A stretch of DNA of 64,000 bases from Meandrina meandrites (taxonomy: Eukaryota > Cnidaria > Anthozoa > Scleractinia > Meandrinidae). The stretch covers positions 9,540,602 through 9,604,601 of the forward strand of contig OY855906.1 of NCBI GenBank assembly GCA_963693305.1, in the 5' to 3' direction. The notes under the pieces are model-generated. The model made no database searches, was not told where the DNA came from, and was given only the letters and a program-made list of their open reading frames with translations. The position numbers and the translations under genes are program-made. This document shows positions 43,703 to 55,400 of this stretch, piece by piece. Numbering within the stretch: position 1 is the first letter of the stretch; every line of letters begins with the position of its first letter.

Positions 43703-46252
43703 CTAGAGTATTTTTGAACTCCTTATCTTAATCGGACTGGGTAATGCACTTCCACCAATAGAACCTGCCCTGTACGGAGATCTTGGTTTAGATGCTCTAG
43801 ACTTAGCTCGTGACTGCGGTGTGCTTTTTTGAGAAGGCATCTGACTAGAGCTTTGAATTGGAAGACCTACATCAGGGTTGATCTTGCTGTTGTGGACTTT
43901 AGCTGAGGAATGAAAGTATAAAAACAGGAATGTTCGATTTCAAAGAACGGTACACACAAACGGGAGATCTCATTCATTTCAGAACAAAGGGGACATAGAT
44001 TTCTATGTTTGATCTCAAAACTTGTCCCCTGTGCAAGATTTTTTCCATGAAAAAGTAGTCATTCTTATGACATAATGGATGTCTCCTTATTACAAGGAAC
44101 CAGCCTCTTCATTTGTACCAATCCTTGTCAATTGTGGGACCAGAGATACAACGTATTGAAGTAGAGCAATATAATGTGACATGAAATGCAGAATTTGAGC
44201 GACAGAGAGAAAGTTAAATAATGCCAGGAAACTCAAGATATTTTTTTAATGATTTCAGAGAGAATTGTAGTTGAGACTTTAGAGTTATGATTTTGCATAC
44301 ATTTAGCAGCAGCAAGATGTTAAAATCTTAAAATGTTACTGTATGCTTTCGAGTATGTCCTGTCCTCAAACTTGATCAGTAAGCCTACAGACCGTTGATC
44401 TTGAAGAAGGCTACTACCTACTTGTGCTATCTTTGCTTTGATTATAAATAATAGAATATACTAAGGTCCATCAGAATGAAAGTTATCATGTGGTACTTGG
44501 GTGGCGGATGATTTTCAGTCTTTTGCAAAATTAAATTCCAGATTTATCAATAGTCTATTTGTTAACAGCAGCACCTTTGTAAATGAAAACCTTTACTGCA
44601 AAACTTTTGCACTGGTATAAGTTTCAGATGTCAATACCACATGACAATTTTTAACTGTTGTGGTTCAGTTTTATACTTGGTTCAAATTTCCTTTTCCTTT
44701 GTTTCTGGGTATGGTAATGTACGACAATGAGTTTAAAACAAAGGAAAATAACATTTGAATTAGGGATAAAATTGAACCAGAACATAACCACTTACACATT
44801 AAGTCAGGGTATATCTCTGTCAGATTGTTTAACAGGGGCTCAAATGTAGAGAACTCCATTCCGGTTACGCTGTCCATCTTTTCTGCAACGTTTTAAACAG
44901 TTAAGAACATTTTTAAAGGGGCACACTATTACAAGCATTAATTTGACAAACTCCTCAAAAACATACCTAGTTCACAAGAAACGGAACAACTGCTGCAACA
45001 TTCTTCAGCTAAAAATGTTAAGTAGTAAACGGTATCCCTGGTATTATATAAATAAAATATACAAAACGTATGATGATGAATGTTCTAAGAAAGGGGGTTT
45101 TAAATTCTTAACGAGAGCTAACTGTTGACATCTTCCCAGACATTCTGGTGGTTTTTATACATGGTTGGAAACGATACGTGTTCATTTATTACGTTTTCAT
45201 TAAAAAATATTCCATCCACCGAGGAGGAAATATTGCTGTAAACTCTAAACTTCGGTAGTCCGAAAAGTTAAAAAACCTCAAGAATGTCCCGGAACATGTC
45301 AATAATTATTACGCTATTGTCATAGTTCTCGTTTCTTAGAACGTTCGTTATCACATGCCTTAATCTTCATTCATATAATACCAGCGTCACCGTTGGTAAT
45401 TGCAGCAGTAACCGAAACGCCGTAAACCGATAGTTTTTTTTTAGCCAGTGTCAACTTTTAACCCATTTTTACGTGGAAGGAAATTTGATGCTCAGGTTTT
45501 CAAGCTTGGTCTGGTCACTGTTCGAGCTGTGCAAAAAAAATCTTGTTTCAATATTTATCTTAGAAATGAAGAGAAATAATTGTTTAACCCTGAAATGTCA
45601 GTAATAATTGACAACCAAGATCTTAATGTTTACTGATTACATATTAAAACTAACTGAAAATAAAAGAGCTATATATGAACGGACTAACAGCATACTGATT
45701 CTTGCATAAAAAAAAAACATGAAAAATATTTAAGCTTACTTAAAACTTTGAGAAGTATATAATTGCCCCTTCCTTGAAGATATTCAGACGCGTACTGATG
45801 CGGTGGCCGTTCATGAATACTTTTTAGCGAACCGTTTTCATCTGCAATGTCTATCACAACTGCAAGAAAATATTAAAAACAAATTCGGGTGGATAATTAA
45901 GCAAACCGTAAGCTTAAGCTGGTGCTATATATACATCAGCTTTTATAATAACGCTCATATTTAAATTTAGTTTTAAGTTTAAGCTTATAAACTTGAGACT
46001 AATTTGTTTTTTGTGCTTTTACAGTATGGAAATATTGATTCACCTTGTGCTTCGCAACCGCATCGAAGTTTGATGTTTTCGTACAATATAATACTCGGAC
46101 ATAGCAGATTAAACAACAGCTTCTGGTCATCTACAAAGAAAGCAAGGAGGATCGGTTTCATTGTAAAATACGAATCAAAGATAAAAACAAAACAAGGAAA
46201 ACAAAACCAGCAAGCACAGCTTACCTCCAAAGTGAATTGTTATGAAAGACAT
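43703..46252 (-). CDS. CXorf65: CXorf65-like conserved protein
   Basis: Five exons on the minus strand, in transcription order: 46252-46225, 46130-46044, 45859-45740, 44882-44796, 43902-43703. All have AG/GT borders and phase 1 joins, giving 173 residues and a stop. The protein starts MSFITIHFGDDQKLLFNLLC, then VVIDIADENGSLKSIHERPP, HQYASEYLQGRGNYILLKVL, and FEPLLNNLTEIYP. This follows the layout I recall for vertebrate CXorf65 and its invertebrate homologues: short N-terminal strand with F/H-G-D, hydrophobic LLF helix, a D-E-x-G-x-L-K loop, YAS..L..R..Y, then ..PLL. Its function is unknown. The last exon (residues 108-173) is a basic Ser/Pro-rich, probably disordered tail (QKSTPQSRAKSRASKPRSPY). 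It is tail-to-tail with SAP18, with stop codons 500 bp apart. Confidence 0.85.
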
Positions 46253-46443
46253 TTGAAGTTTGCACAACGCCAAATCCTCGACTTTGAATGCTATAAGTGC
46301 CTTTATCTCTCTACAGAACTGTATAAATTTCTAGTTTTATGTTTCAAAATAAACAACATAAAGACTACTTCGACGTTTCAAAAATGAAAAAACAAGCCGC
46401 TATAATTTTCCCGCCATTTGGTGAGCTGGCCGCGCGCAGTTGA

Positions 46444-46451
46444 TGACGTCA
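46444..46451. promoter_or_regulatory. Perfect CRE palindrome TGACGTCA
   Basis: Lies 192 bp upstream of the CXorf65-like ATG. CREB/ATF factors bind this octamer. Its role here is inference from position only. Confidence 0.4.
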
Positions 46452-46459
46452 AAAGTGTC

Positions 46460-48315
46460 ATTTTCCCCCAAGCTTGAATAAATTACGATTTTAAAATAAT
46501 AGCGGACTTTTGAGTTTACCCACGGGCTAAGCTTTAGGCCAATTAATAAAAATTGAAACGTTTATCTTACAAAGTGGTGCCTTCAAAAAGTGAATTTTCA
46601 CTTATTGACATCTTGCGACCTTTGTCTTTTAAAGCCGTAAGCTAAATTCTCTCTCTTCGACTGATAAATGATTTCAGAAATCAAATAATTGAGGAGCTGT
46701 GGCGAGCCGTCTAGGTACTCTGTCGTTTTCCAACCACTCTGCTCCCTTTCCGGTCATGTTAATAAAATAATGGAGACCAAAAACGAGTATTTGCATGATT
46801 TAGCCTTTATTTTATCGTCTTTTTAATTAACCTTATTTTTTATCTTATTTTTTTAGCTTATTTTTTATTACTTTGAAGACGTTTACTCGAATATTTACTA
46901 GCGTTTACTTTAGTAGCTAGTTAAACATTTTGCTACTAAGACTACTAAGTTGTGGCCGTCGTTCCATTTGCGGAGACATCATGACCGCCATTATTTCCTA
47001 GTAAAGGAGAAGAAACATTTAGCTAAGCATTCTGGGTTGCATACACTTGCATTGTGCCCACGGGCTTTTCCAGCCTTTTTTGCAAGGGGGAGGGGGGACA
47101 ACTCTTCTGAAATTAGTTACTCAAGTTTTGTTATACAACAATTCAGAAGGTATGCTCATACCACTTGTACAAGACGAACAAATATTTCTAGACATTTCAT
47201 TCCTAACATTCTCTATTATCTCATGCCAGAAGGTCAGCAGCAACAGACGCGTGGGTGTCAGTTTTCGAGCAAAAATGTCAACAACAGCAGGTTCCTTTAC
47301 TTGTAGTTAGCAAACGGGCTGTTGTTAAAAACACAACTTAAAGCAAGGGACCGCAAACGAAAATGCTGCTAATGTAGGATCCAACAAGGCATCTGATCAG
47401 CGTAAAAATGATAAATGACAAACAACAGCAGGATTGCAACCGTGGACAGCTGTTTCGTTCAGCTGTCCACGGTTGCAATCCTACTATATCGGTTCTAGTC
47501 GTGTTGGTGTCTCACAAAGTTTACTTTTTATGTAGTACGATCAGACTTGCAGTATTGTTTGTTGTTAAAAACCTTGTGTCTGTCCACTGGCATGTAGGTC
47601 AGCAACAAAGGTCTTCTACCGCTGTCTGTCTTCGACTAGCTTTTCGATCGTGTTCCAGTTGTGGTTAAGTCCCTCGATAGTCTCAAGGGAAAGGGGGGGT
47701 TTCGGAACCCCTTGAACCCTCCCCTGGGTACGCCCCTGGTGCCAGTTTTATATTAGCACGCAGGTATGTGAATGATATAACGAAGTGTCAAAGAGAAAAA
47801 GACACGTGTGACAGGGAAAAAAGTGGAGGTACGAAATCTTTTCTTACAGCATAAGAGTAATTATGATATGATTATGAGCTAGGCACTCGCTAAATTCATA
47901 CCCAGAACAGCAGCATTTGGACAGCCAAAATGGACAGCCGGCTGGGCAACCAGGGCAGACAAATTTAGAACATACTGAAGTGCCAGACGGACAGTTTAAG
48001 GCATATTTTGACACACAATACCAAGTTGACCCAGCACATGTTGCTGTAAACAGGAAACAATTGAGGGTTCGATTGTTAGCCATGAAAACGTCATGCTCTA
48101 GACAAAACCGGGGGTACAGCAATCATCACCCCATCCTTGCCCCCAAGCGGGGTCGTACTGAATTAATTAGGTATAAACGATATTATTATCGAACTTTAAT
48201 AGTATGGTAGTACTGTAATTTGATGTGTTTATGTTTTTCTAGTGTTTATTTATCATTTCATCGGAACTCTGTTTACACTAGGTTCATTTTAGCTAAAACA
48301 GATGAAAAAAATAAA
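46460..48315. other. Intergenic with small repeats, no supported gene
   Basis: 47330-47430 is the second copy of the 20.66-kb dispersed repeat. 47690-47745 ends CCCTGGGTACGCCCCTGG, the right end of a CAGGGGCGTACCCAGG-type element whose left end I do not find. A 97-codon open frame at 47917 is Gln/Gly-rich at first, and I cannot assign it. Confidence 0.45.
47432..47486. repeat. Perfect long hairpin, 22-bp arms
   Basis: GGATTGCAACCGTGGACAGC plus TG and its exact inverse, separated by the 7-base loop TTTCGTT. Confidence 0.85.
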
Positions 48316-48321
48316 TAAACA

Positions 48322-48430
48322 AATGAATGAATGAATGAATGAATGAATGAATGAATGAATGAATGAATGAATGAATGAATGAATGAATGAATGAATGAAT
48401 GAATGAATGAATGAATGAATGAATGAATAA
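48322..48430. repeat. (AATG)n microsatellite
   Basis: About 26 copies of a tetranucleotide AATG/TGAA, nearly uninterrupted. The antisense Ser-Phe-Ile-His open frame through it is an artefact. Confidence 0.95.
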
Positions 48431-48559
48431 ATAAATAGACCCATGTTGTAACAAGTCTTACAAGGACTTACGCTTTTCCGACCTGTTCCTTGCATTATCC
48501 AAAATATGACATCAACATTCTCACGAAATTAGGATGTGCGTAAAAGTGAATCAGTTTTT

Positions 48560-49560
48560 CAACCTTAAAACGTGGCGCTGTTTGCCTTCCCTTCAAAACG
48601 GCAGCCCGCCAAGTTACGCCATGTCCTAGCTTCCACCGCAGGCAACTGCTGCTGAGGGAAGACGAGGGACCAACGAAAGGGGAGAGAACAAGAAAGACGG
48701 GGAACGAAACAACATGAACGAGGAGCGCTTTCCATTTGTGTGGAAAAAAAACCGGTTGTTCCGGTGGGAAATCAAATAGAACGGGCCTTTCCACTGCAAA
48801 TAGACCTTTTTCGCTTAGGTGCCTGGTTTGCTTTCCCATCACAGTCCACGTGATAATCTCTAGAGAATTTTTCTTTTATCCACATAAAATTTATCCATTC
48901 ATATACACGCGACTACTTGAAAATTTGAAAGCAAGATATTTCTCTAGAGTGAGCAACAAGGCGAGCGAAAAAGGTCTACTTTTTGTAAAAAAGGAATACC
49001 ATCAGAGTTACTCCTCTTTTCTCGTTTCTGCCGGAATGACCGGAACATTTCTGTTCCATTTGCAACAACCAGTCTTCTTGCAAACAAAGCAAGATCGACA
49101 ACTGAGCCAAACTCTAAAATTTACCCGTTGAATCGATTCAAATTAATCCAAAATTCCTGACGAGTGTAGATAGAGGAGGTTTCTTCACAAGCAGGGAGAT
49201 ATTTTTCGTTGAACTTTCTCCAAGGCTTCATGAAGACGGAAGATTCAGTAGAAAAATTTCACCCTCGATCGCCATGTTTTTTTTTGTGACCCAGGCTCTC
49301 GCAGTGCTATAAGAATGCAATTTCAAAAGGAACAGCATCTTTTCGTTCCGTTTACGTGTTGAAAAAAATTGCACGGTACTGCCGGTTCCATTTGTCGAAA
49401 AATTCTCACCAAAAATTCCATGTAAATGGAAAGCGCAAGAACAGCCCGCAGCCCGAGGGCACGCTGTCCTAGTCTTTCTCGTCCCCTCGCCCCTTTCATT
49501 AGTCCCTTGTCTTCCCTCGCCTGCGGAGTTGACTGCGGCGGGGGCTAGTGATGTCCACAA
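48560..49560. repeat. About 1-kb element with long imperfect TIRs
   Basis: 48600-48790 and 49370-49560 are inverted copies sharing CGCAGGC.A.TGC, GAGGGAAGACRAGGGAC, AACGAAAGGGG, GAACAAGAAAGAC and GCTTTCCATTT..ATGGA. The interior has no recognisable coding region. The exact ends are uncertain. Confidence 0.6.
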
Positions 49561-49689
49561 CTTATGATACTGTCGCTTGGAATGGACATGCATGGGCTTC
49601 TTCTGTTGGTTCCCTGGGCGTGCATCAATCTGCACGGTAATGGTCCCCAAAATAATCAGCAATAGACCCAAGTGAAATTTGTTATTCAT
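49560..49689 (-). CDS. Candidate signal-peptide exon
   Basis: Minus-strand ATG 49689 opens MNNKFHLGLLLIILGTITVQ, then IDARPGNQQKKPMHVHSKRQ. This is a strong signal peptide (hydrophobic core LGLLLIILGTI, likely cleavage after IDA) followed by a basic, Gln/His-rich segment. A TTTTTATCTGCAG acceptor stands eight bases before the ATG, so it could be exon 2 of a gene with an untranslated exon 1. The frame then runs into the TIR element (about 49560), so the true exon end is unclear, and I find no downstream exon. It may be a small secreted-peptide precursor or a gene fragment. Confidence 0.3.
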
Positions 49690-49699
49690 TGTTTTGCTG

Positions 49700-51200
49700 C
49701 AGATAAAAACGCCCTAGACGTAATAGATAGAAGCCAGTAATTAATGAATAACTTATGAAACACGAGGAAAATGAAACCGAAAACTGCTCTCCATTTTCCC
49801 TTTTATGAGTTAAACGGATCTCAGCACTACGTTTAATCAGAAGCATATGCTTCTGGCTTAATCTCAAACATAGTCCAGTGACTTTTAGCGATTCCGTAAG
49901 CATACTACCCAACTGTTTTCCGGCTTACGTTTAAGTTAAACTGCGCAGTTGTGACACTTGGCAAACGTGCCCCAGAATCTGTGCTTTGCAAGAATTTTCA
50001 ATTTCCAAGAAGTTATAACAGCCGGAACGAATTTCTCAGGCGCACTTGATGTTGGTTCTTTCAGAGAAAGTTTGCGAAAACAGAGCACGCACTTTGGTCC
50101 TCGCTACAACAACCAGAATTCAGTAGAGCCGAACACAGAACTGGATCCAATTAATTGGATTCAAACATAATACATACGTACGCCAACAATGGCCTGAAAG
50201 AGACTGTGTGCATTCCTTCCTGTTAACATGGTATCATTGACTACCAATTAAGTCATTACAAACGCATACTTTTATTTTCTAATATGCCCTTAGCTCATAT
50301 TTATTTCATATCTTAACTTAACAGAATAATCTAAACTCCGCCAAGCATATCATTTTTAACTTTTGAGTGTCTGAAAACTCGTGATTCAAATGGGTTGTAC
50401 ATATCACAGTATGGGGCCTTTACCTGTCACGGACCTAGTCTTATAAGCTTGTCGTCTCTTGCATATACATTAAACAATAAAGCATTTTTGACTTGATAAT
50501 GATGTTCGAAATATCGAAACGTCGTCGATTTAAGTCATTTTTAAGTTAATTTTACCGCCTCGTACCCTGCAGACGTCTCTCTGATGAAAAAAAAACGAGA
50601 ATTTATGACGGTTTGAAAGTATGAAAAAATTTAATTTGTATCTGTTGTTTGCTGGATACTGCAAAGTTTTTCATTTCTCCCGAAAAATTAACCTCGTTTC
50701 TGTCTTACAGGTCTTAATCTCTTCACTGTCTCTTCCTCTTCTTCTTCTTACTTGTGAGGATTTTTGTTTGCCATCATTTTTCATTTTTCATTTTTTTTTT
50801 TCATTTTTTTCATTTTTCATTTTTCACTCAATATCTCAACCGTTGGCAACAAAAGGTCCGGCACTCTTTACATGTCTTTATTAGTCGGTTGGTTTTTGTA
50901 TGGGTTCACGTTTATTTTGCGCTTAAATTTAGCCTTCACTTGCAATATTTTTACGATAATATATGTAAGACTCTAACGATATACTTCCATACATTTCTTT
51001 TTCACACTATTCCCAGGCTTCCCTTCGCCTCAAAAGTCAAGACCCAGATCCCCGCCGTTTTGGCCGTAAACATTTTGGTTGTCATGACAGCTGTACAATA
51101 TCCGGGCGGCCGAGAGACGAAAAGTCAGTCAGCAACGAAATGCACAACAACACAAGCTTAAAAGAAGACATCTGAACTTATTACTTGCGTTCAAATTTTA
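49700..51200. other. Intergenic, upstream of AK9
   Basis: A pyrimidine-rich TTTTCAT array lies at 50770-50825. A 70-codon frame at 49958-50170 is unassigned. No supported gene. Confidence 0.4.
51078..51091. promoter_or_regulatory. X-box-like motif upstream of AK9
   Basis: GTTGTCATGACAGC fits the RFX-factor X-box pattern (RYYNYY, spacer, RRNRAC) except for one base, 115 bp before the AK9 ATG. X-boxes commonly mark cilia/flagella genes. Suggestive only. Confidence 0.3.
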
Positions 51201-51205
51201 CAAAC

Positions 51206-52372
51206 ATGGCTGAAGATACATCTAATACCAATATCCCAGAACAAGATCCATTCAACGAAGACGAGGTAAGATGAGAATTTGGCGCCACTTCGAGACACGA
51301 CGTTGGACCCTGGTGTTTTTGAGAAGTCGCTCTTCCTTCCATTTTCTTGACTTTAATGCAGGGGAAACGTGCATTTTTCTTATTCTGAAAACAAAACACC
51401 TTGCTTAGTATTCCATAAGACTTATAATTAGTAACCTCACGTAATCTAAGACGCTTGATCTCGAGAATTCTCAATGTTCTGACCGATGTTGTTGGGCTGT
51501 CGTTGCTTCTCATGTAACTCGTGTTGCGTGCACTGTACTTATAGTTCGAAATAGTTTCGTGATTTTGATCCACAGAACGTTAACGTTAGGGTTGGATCTC
51601 GAGTTGTTAACGGAATGTTGAATTTAAGTAATTTTTACTTTTGAAAACCCTTTTACTAATCGTGGGTATCACACTTTCGTCTATCCTAGGCCGAAAGAAG
51701 GTTTCTGAACTCCAAACCGACATGTTTTATTGTCGTGGGGAAACCGGTGAGTGCAGTTTGTATGTTAAAGTACAAATCTATGCTTGTATAACGTGACTAC
51801 AGTAGGGAATGTACACTAACTCTTGATCAGGTACGTGTTGTACCCTGATAGAAGATCAGAGTTTCCCTTGGCCTCAATTCCTATTATATAGCCAGCGAAG
51901 TGCACAGTAGTGTCAATCAGGTTACTTTGCTAGCTATATCAGTGTTTAAGCTTAATTAAATTGCAACAGGGTTGAGAAGGATGAATTCTCAGGCAGGAAG
52001 TTTAAAAATTGAAATTATGAAAATGATCGTCCTTTAATATTGAACATTAGTATTAACGATTGACGAAGACAAATGTATGTCGCTAAATGTCCAACAGCGT
52101 TGTGTAGCCTTGACAAAACGCCGACATGGGACATTTTAAAATTCCGACAAGCGACCTGGGACACCCCCCTGGCAGGGCCTCATTAACCTATCTTCTGTAA
52201 ATAATTGGTTTTCACAAAACAGCAGGACATGTACAGAAATCCATAAGTAGTAATAGTAATTGGGCCGAGTGAGTACAATTCAGGGAGTAATGGTGCGAGT
52301 AATTTCAAAATCAGACGAGGGCACAGCATGAGGCCGATTTGAAATTACGAAAACAATTAGTCCCTGAATTGT

Positions 52373-52404
<32 letters not shown>

Positions 52405-55400
52405 CCCCCCCCCCCCCCCCATGAAAAGGATTTGCCCTATGACCCCCGCCACCCCCCAGAAATTCCAATTTAGCTTCATTCGTTGCTTTAAATTTTTGGG
52501 GCCTTTGAGACCCGCCTCCTCCCCGGAATTTCCAATCCCTTCTGTGGGGGGAGTAATGGATGTTTTCTGGAACTACCCATTGTATAGCTTGAGGTCTAAT
52601 TACTAATTAAGCATATTCTGAGGTTAGGAAATCTCAGAGAACCTCCTCTGAACAAAAAAGTCAAAGGTATATTCAATAAATTTTGCAAACAAAAGGAAAA
52701 CAGCAAAAAATCAAAGACTGACCTCCAGTCCATGGACTACCATCTTGATGAAAAACTTTGTTTTGATAGATGTGTACTGCATGTCTGTATGTTGTGGTTT
52801 AAAAATTGTAAAAATTTTAAATGTTGTTTATAGTGGTCATGCACTAGCTTAAAGATAGCTAGTTTGCACTGGCATACCACTGAAACATAGGAAACAAATA
52901 ATTTTGAATGAACATAACAAGGTTAAAAATCCCAACTGGCTAGCCTGCGAATTCAGCCGCCTCTCCCTCGCTGCCGCTACTACGTGCGAAACGCGAGGAG
53001 AGACGTCTGCGATTCACTGCCAAAAATTCCATACTGATGACGTAAATCTGTCCGAATCTGGTCATGAATGCTTATTGGTCAACTAGGTAATTTGCATAAT
53101 GTATGTGAAATATAACGCTGGGTCAACACCGGGTGTTATTGTGGACCAAAAGTACACTGGGTGGCAGGCGGCAGGATAATATGAAAATACACCGGAGCAA
53201 TAACTTACAACTTACATTTCTCTGATTTCTCACTTCATACCTTATTAGAAGACTTAAGCAAGGGTGGTTTTTGAACGACTTCAAAGACGTTCAGGAAGGA
53301 TGCGCCACTGCAGCCATTTCAAAGCGTTTAGATAAATTTTGACACCCATGGGTTTCATTGTTGACACATGCGCCGACAAAATCACAAAAGGTACAGCCAA
53401 TGAAATATGGAATACGAATAATCTGAAAGGACGGTTACGAAGCATAAATTCTACAGACAAACAGAATTTAGTGAACAGCAGGTAGAGAAAAGAATTAGAG
53501 AGATTTACTGAACCATTTAGGACCATTAAATGATTTCACAGCTTCGTTTTTCGAATCTTAGCTAATGTGCAACTCTTATAGGGATTTTCGTGACAAAGTT
53601 GTCCGCTGTGTATGTATCCTTGACTGCCTTGAAAGTGTTTGTGTTCAGTCAATAACTATTCAATGAATCTATTCTTCGAGCAGTGAGCTAGCAATGAGCA
53701 ACGGAAAATGAAGGCATTATTTATGCGAGACCAACGGCGTGTGTTGTAATTATATTCCGGAAATCTAATTAGCGGTTAACGTCATCAATATGGAATTTTT
53801 GGCCGTGAATCGCAGATGTCTCTCTCGCGAAATGCCAAACCGGCCGGGAGTGATGAGAGGCGGCTGTATTCGCAGGCTACCAACTGGCAGGAGGCAGACC
53901 AGTTGGCTATATACAAAGCGTGTCCGAGGATTTGAACTTGGGAGGATGGAGAAACAAATCAAGCTAGTGGTAGATAGGGTGGAGGGGTTGAACCCGGAAC
54001 CTCTGGATTACAACACCAGCGCCCTAAACCACTCCGCCACGCTGCTTCATTGTGGTTTAAATTTATTTTTGATTTAAAAAATTTTAAACCATTTCTATTT
54101 TGATTTCTCTTTGTTACAGATAATATGAGCTTGGTTTGATTTATAAACTCAGTCAAGCATGAAACAAGTAACAAGGGACCTCTAAGAGAGATTTCCCATA
54201 AATGTGTTGTATATTAAATATTTTATTAAAAAATTTTTAAAGACGATCTCTGGCTAAAAATATTTAAAAAAGTACGAGCTTTCGACTGTTTGATCTACAG
54301 TCTTCAACGGCTAAAAAAGAATGACGAAATATGAATATAAATGAGTAAGAATAAAAAAGAATGGACTATGTAAATTAATTATGAATGTGTGTGTAAAAAG
54401 AATGTTGTATTGCCCAGGGGGTGGGCAGGAATTGTTGTCAGCATTTGGAGTGACCATGGAATGCCACGATTCTAGTGTTTTTCTTATTCGGAAGCTGCCT
54501 TTGTCGATTACGGAGGCGTTGTTAAAGTCAATGGAATGGTCATGGGACCATGCATGGTTCGCAATTCTGGAGCCTTTAGCCGCTGTTTTTACATTTCTTA
54601 AATGTTCTTTTCTTCGCGTGTTAAACGCTCTGCCAGTTTCACCAATATAACACCACGAGCAGTCGGCGCAAGGAATTTTGTAGACAACATTGGTTTGTAA
54701 ATCCGGAGCAGGGCGAAACTTCGGCGCCGGGAACTGTTGTTGTAGAGTGTTCATTGGCTTATTTGTGACCGAGATATCATATTTTTTCAAAACGTGGGTC
54801 AAGGGCTCAGTTACACCTTTGATGTATGGAAGGGATGCGAAAGACTTGCGTGACTCAGAAGATTCGACTAAATTGAAAAACATTCCAACAAGTTCCTCAG
54901 GGGATAAATTTGGCGGTGGTCGAGTTTTTTTGGTCTGTAAATCGTGGATAAGTTTTGACGGATAGCCATTAGACTCCAGCGCTGTGTAAACATGATTAAG
55001 TTCGCGTTCTTTCCCTTCAGATGTGTTAGGTAAATTCAACGCTCTATGTAGGAGGGTTGCTGCCGTGCTCTCTTTGTGTTTTTTGTCATGGTGGGAATTA
55101 AAGTCTAAGTATTTGTCTGTGTGCGTCGGTTTTCTGTAGACATCCACAGAAATTGCTCCATTGCTGCGAGAAACCAGTGTGTCAAGGAAGGAGATTTTTC
55201 CATTGCATTCTTGTTCAATGGTGAAAGAAATGTTAGTGTCTATTGAATTGAGGGTGTCATGGAATGCTGTAACTCCATTCTTTTTAATGATGCAAAAGCT
55301 GTCATCAACGTAACGTTTCCAAATTTTAGGTGCAACAGGTGACGCATTGATAGCAGATTCCTCGATATCTTCCATGCAGAGATTGGCCACAACGGGACTG

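Noticed and set aside
46004..46387. 127-codon plus-strand frame
   Set aside because: Antisense to exons 1-2 and promoter of the CXorf65-like gene.
47917..48210. 97-codon Gln/Gly-rich open frame (VPDGQFKAYFDTQYQVD)
   Set aside because: Reads somewhat like coding sequence, but it has no splice context or family I recognise; left unannotated.
48289..48495. Repetitive Ser-Phe-Ile-His open frame, minus strand
   Set aside because: Translation of the AATG microsatellite.
49228..49560. C-terminal extension of the signal-peptide frame
   Set aside because: Lies in the TIR of the 48.56-49.56-kb element; unlikely to be true protein.
52373..52606. Proline-rich open frame
   Set aside because: Produced by the poly-C run inside a MITE.
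53972..54048. Possible minus-strand tRNA gene
   Set aside because: Good A/B boxes, but it continues into a SINE body split by a Mutator-like element.
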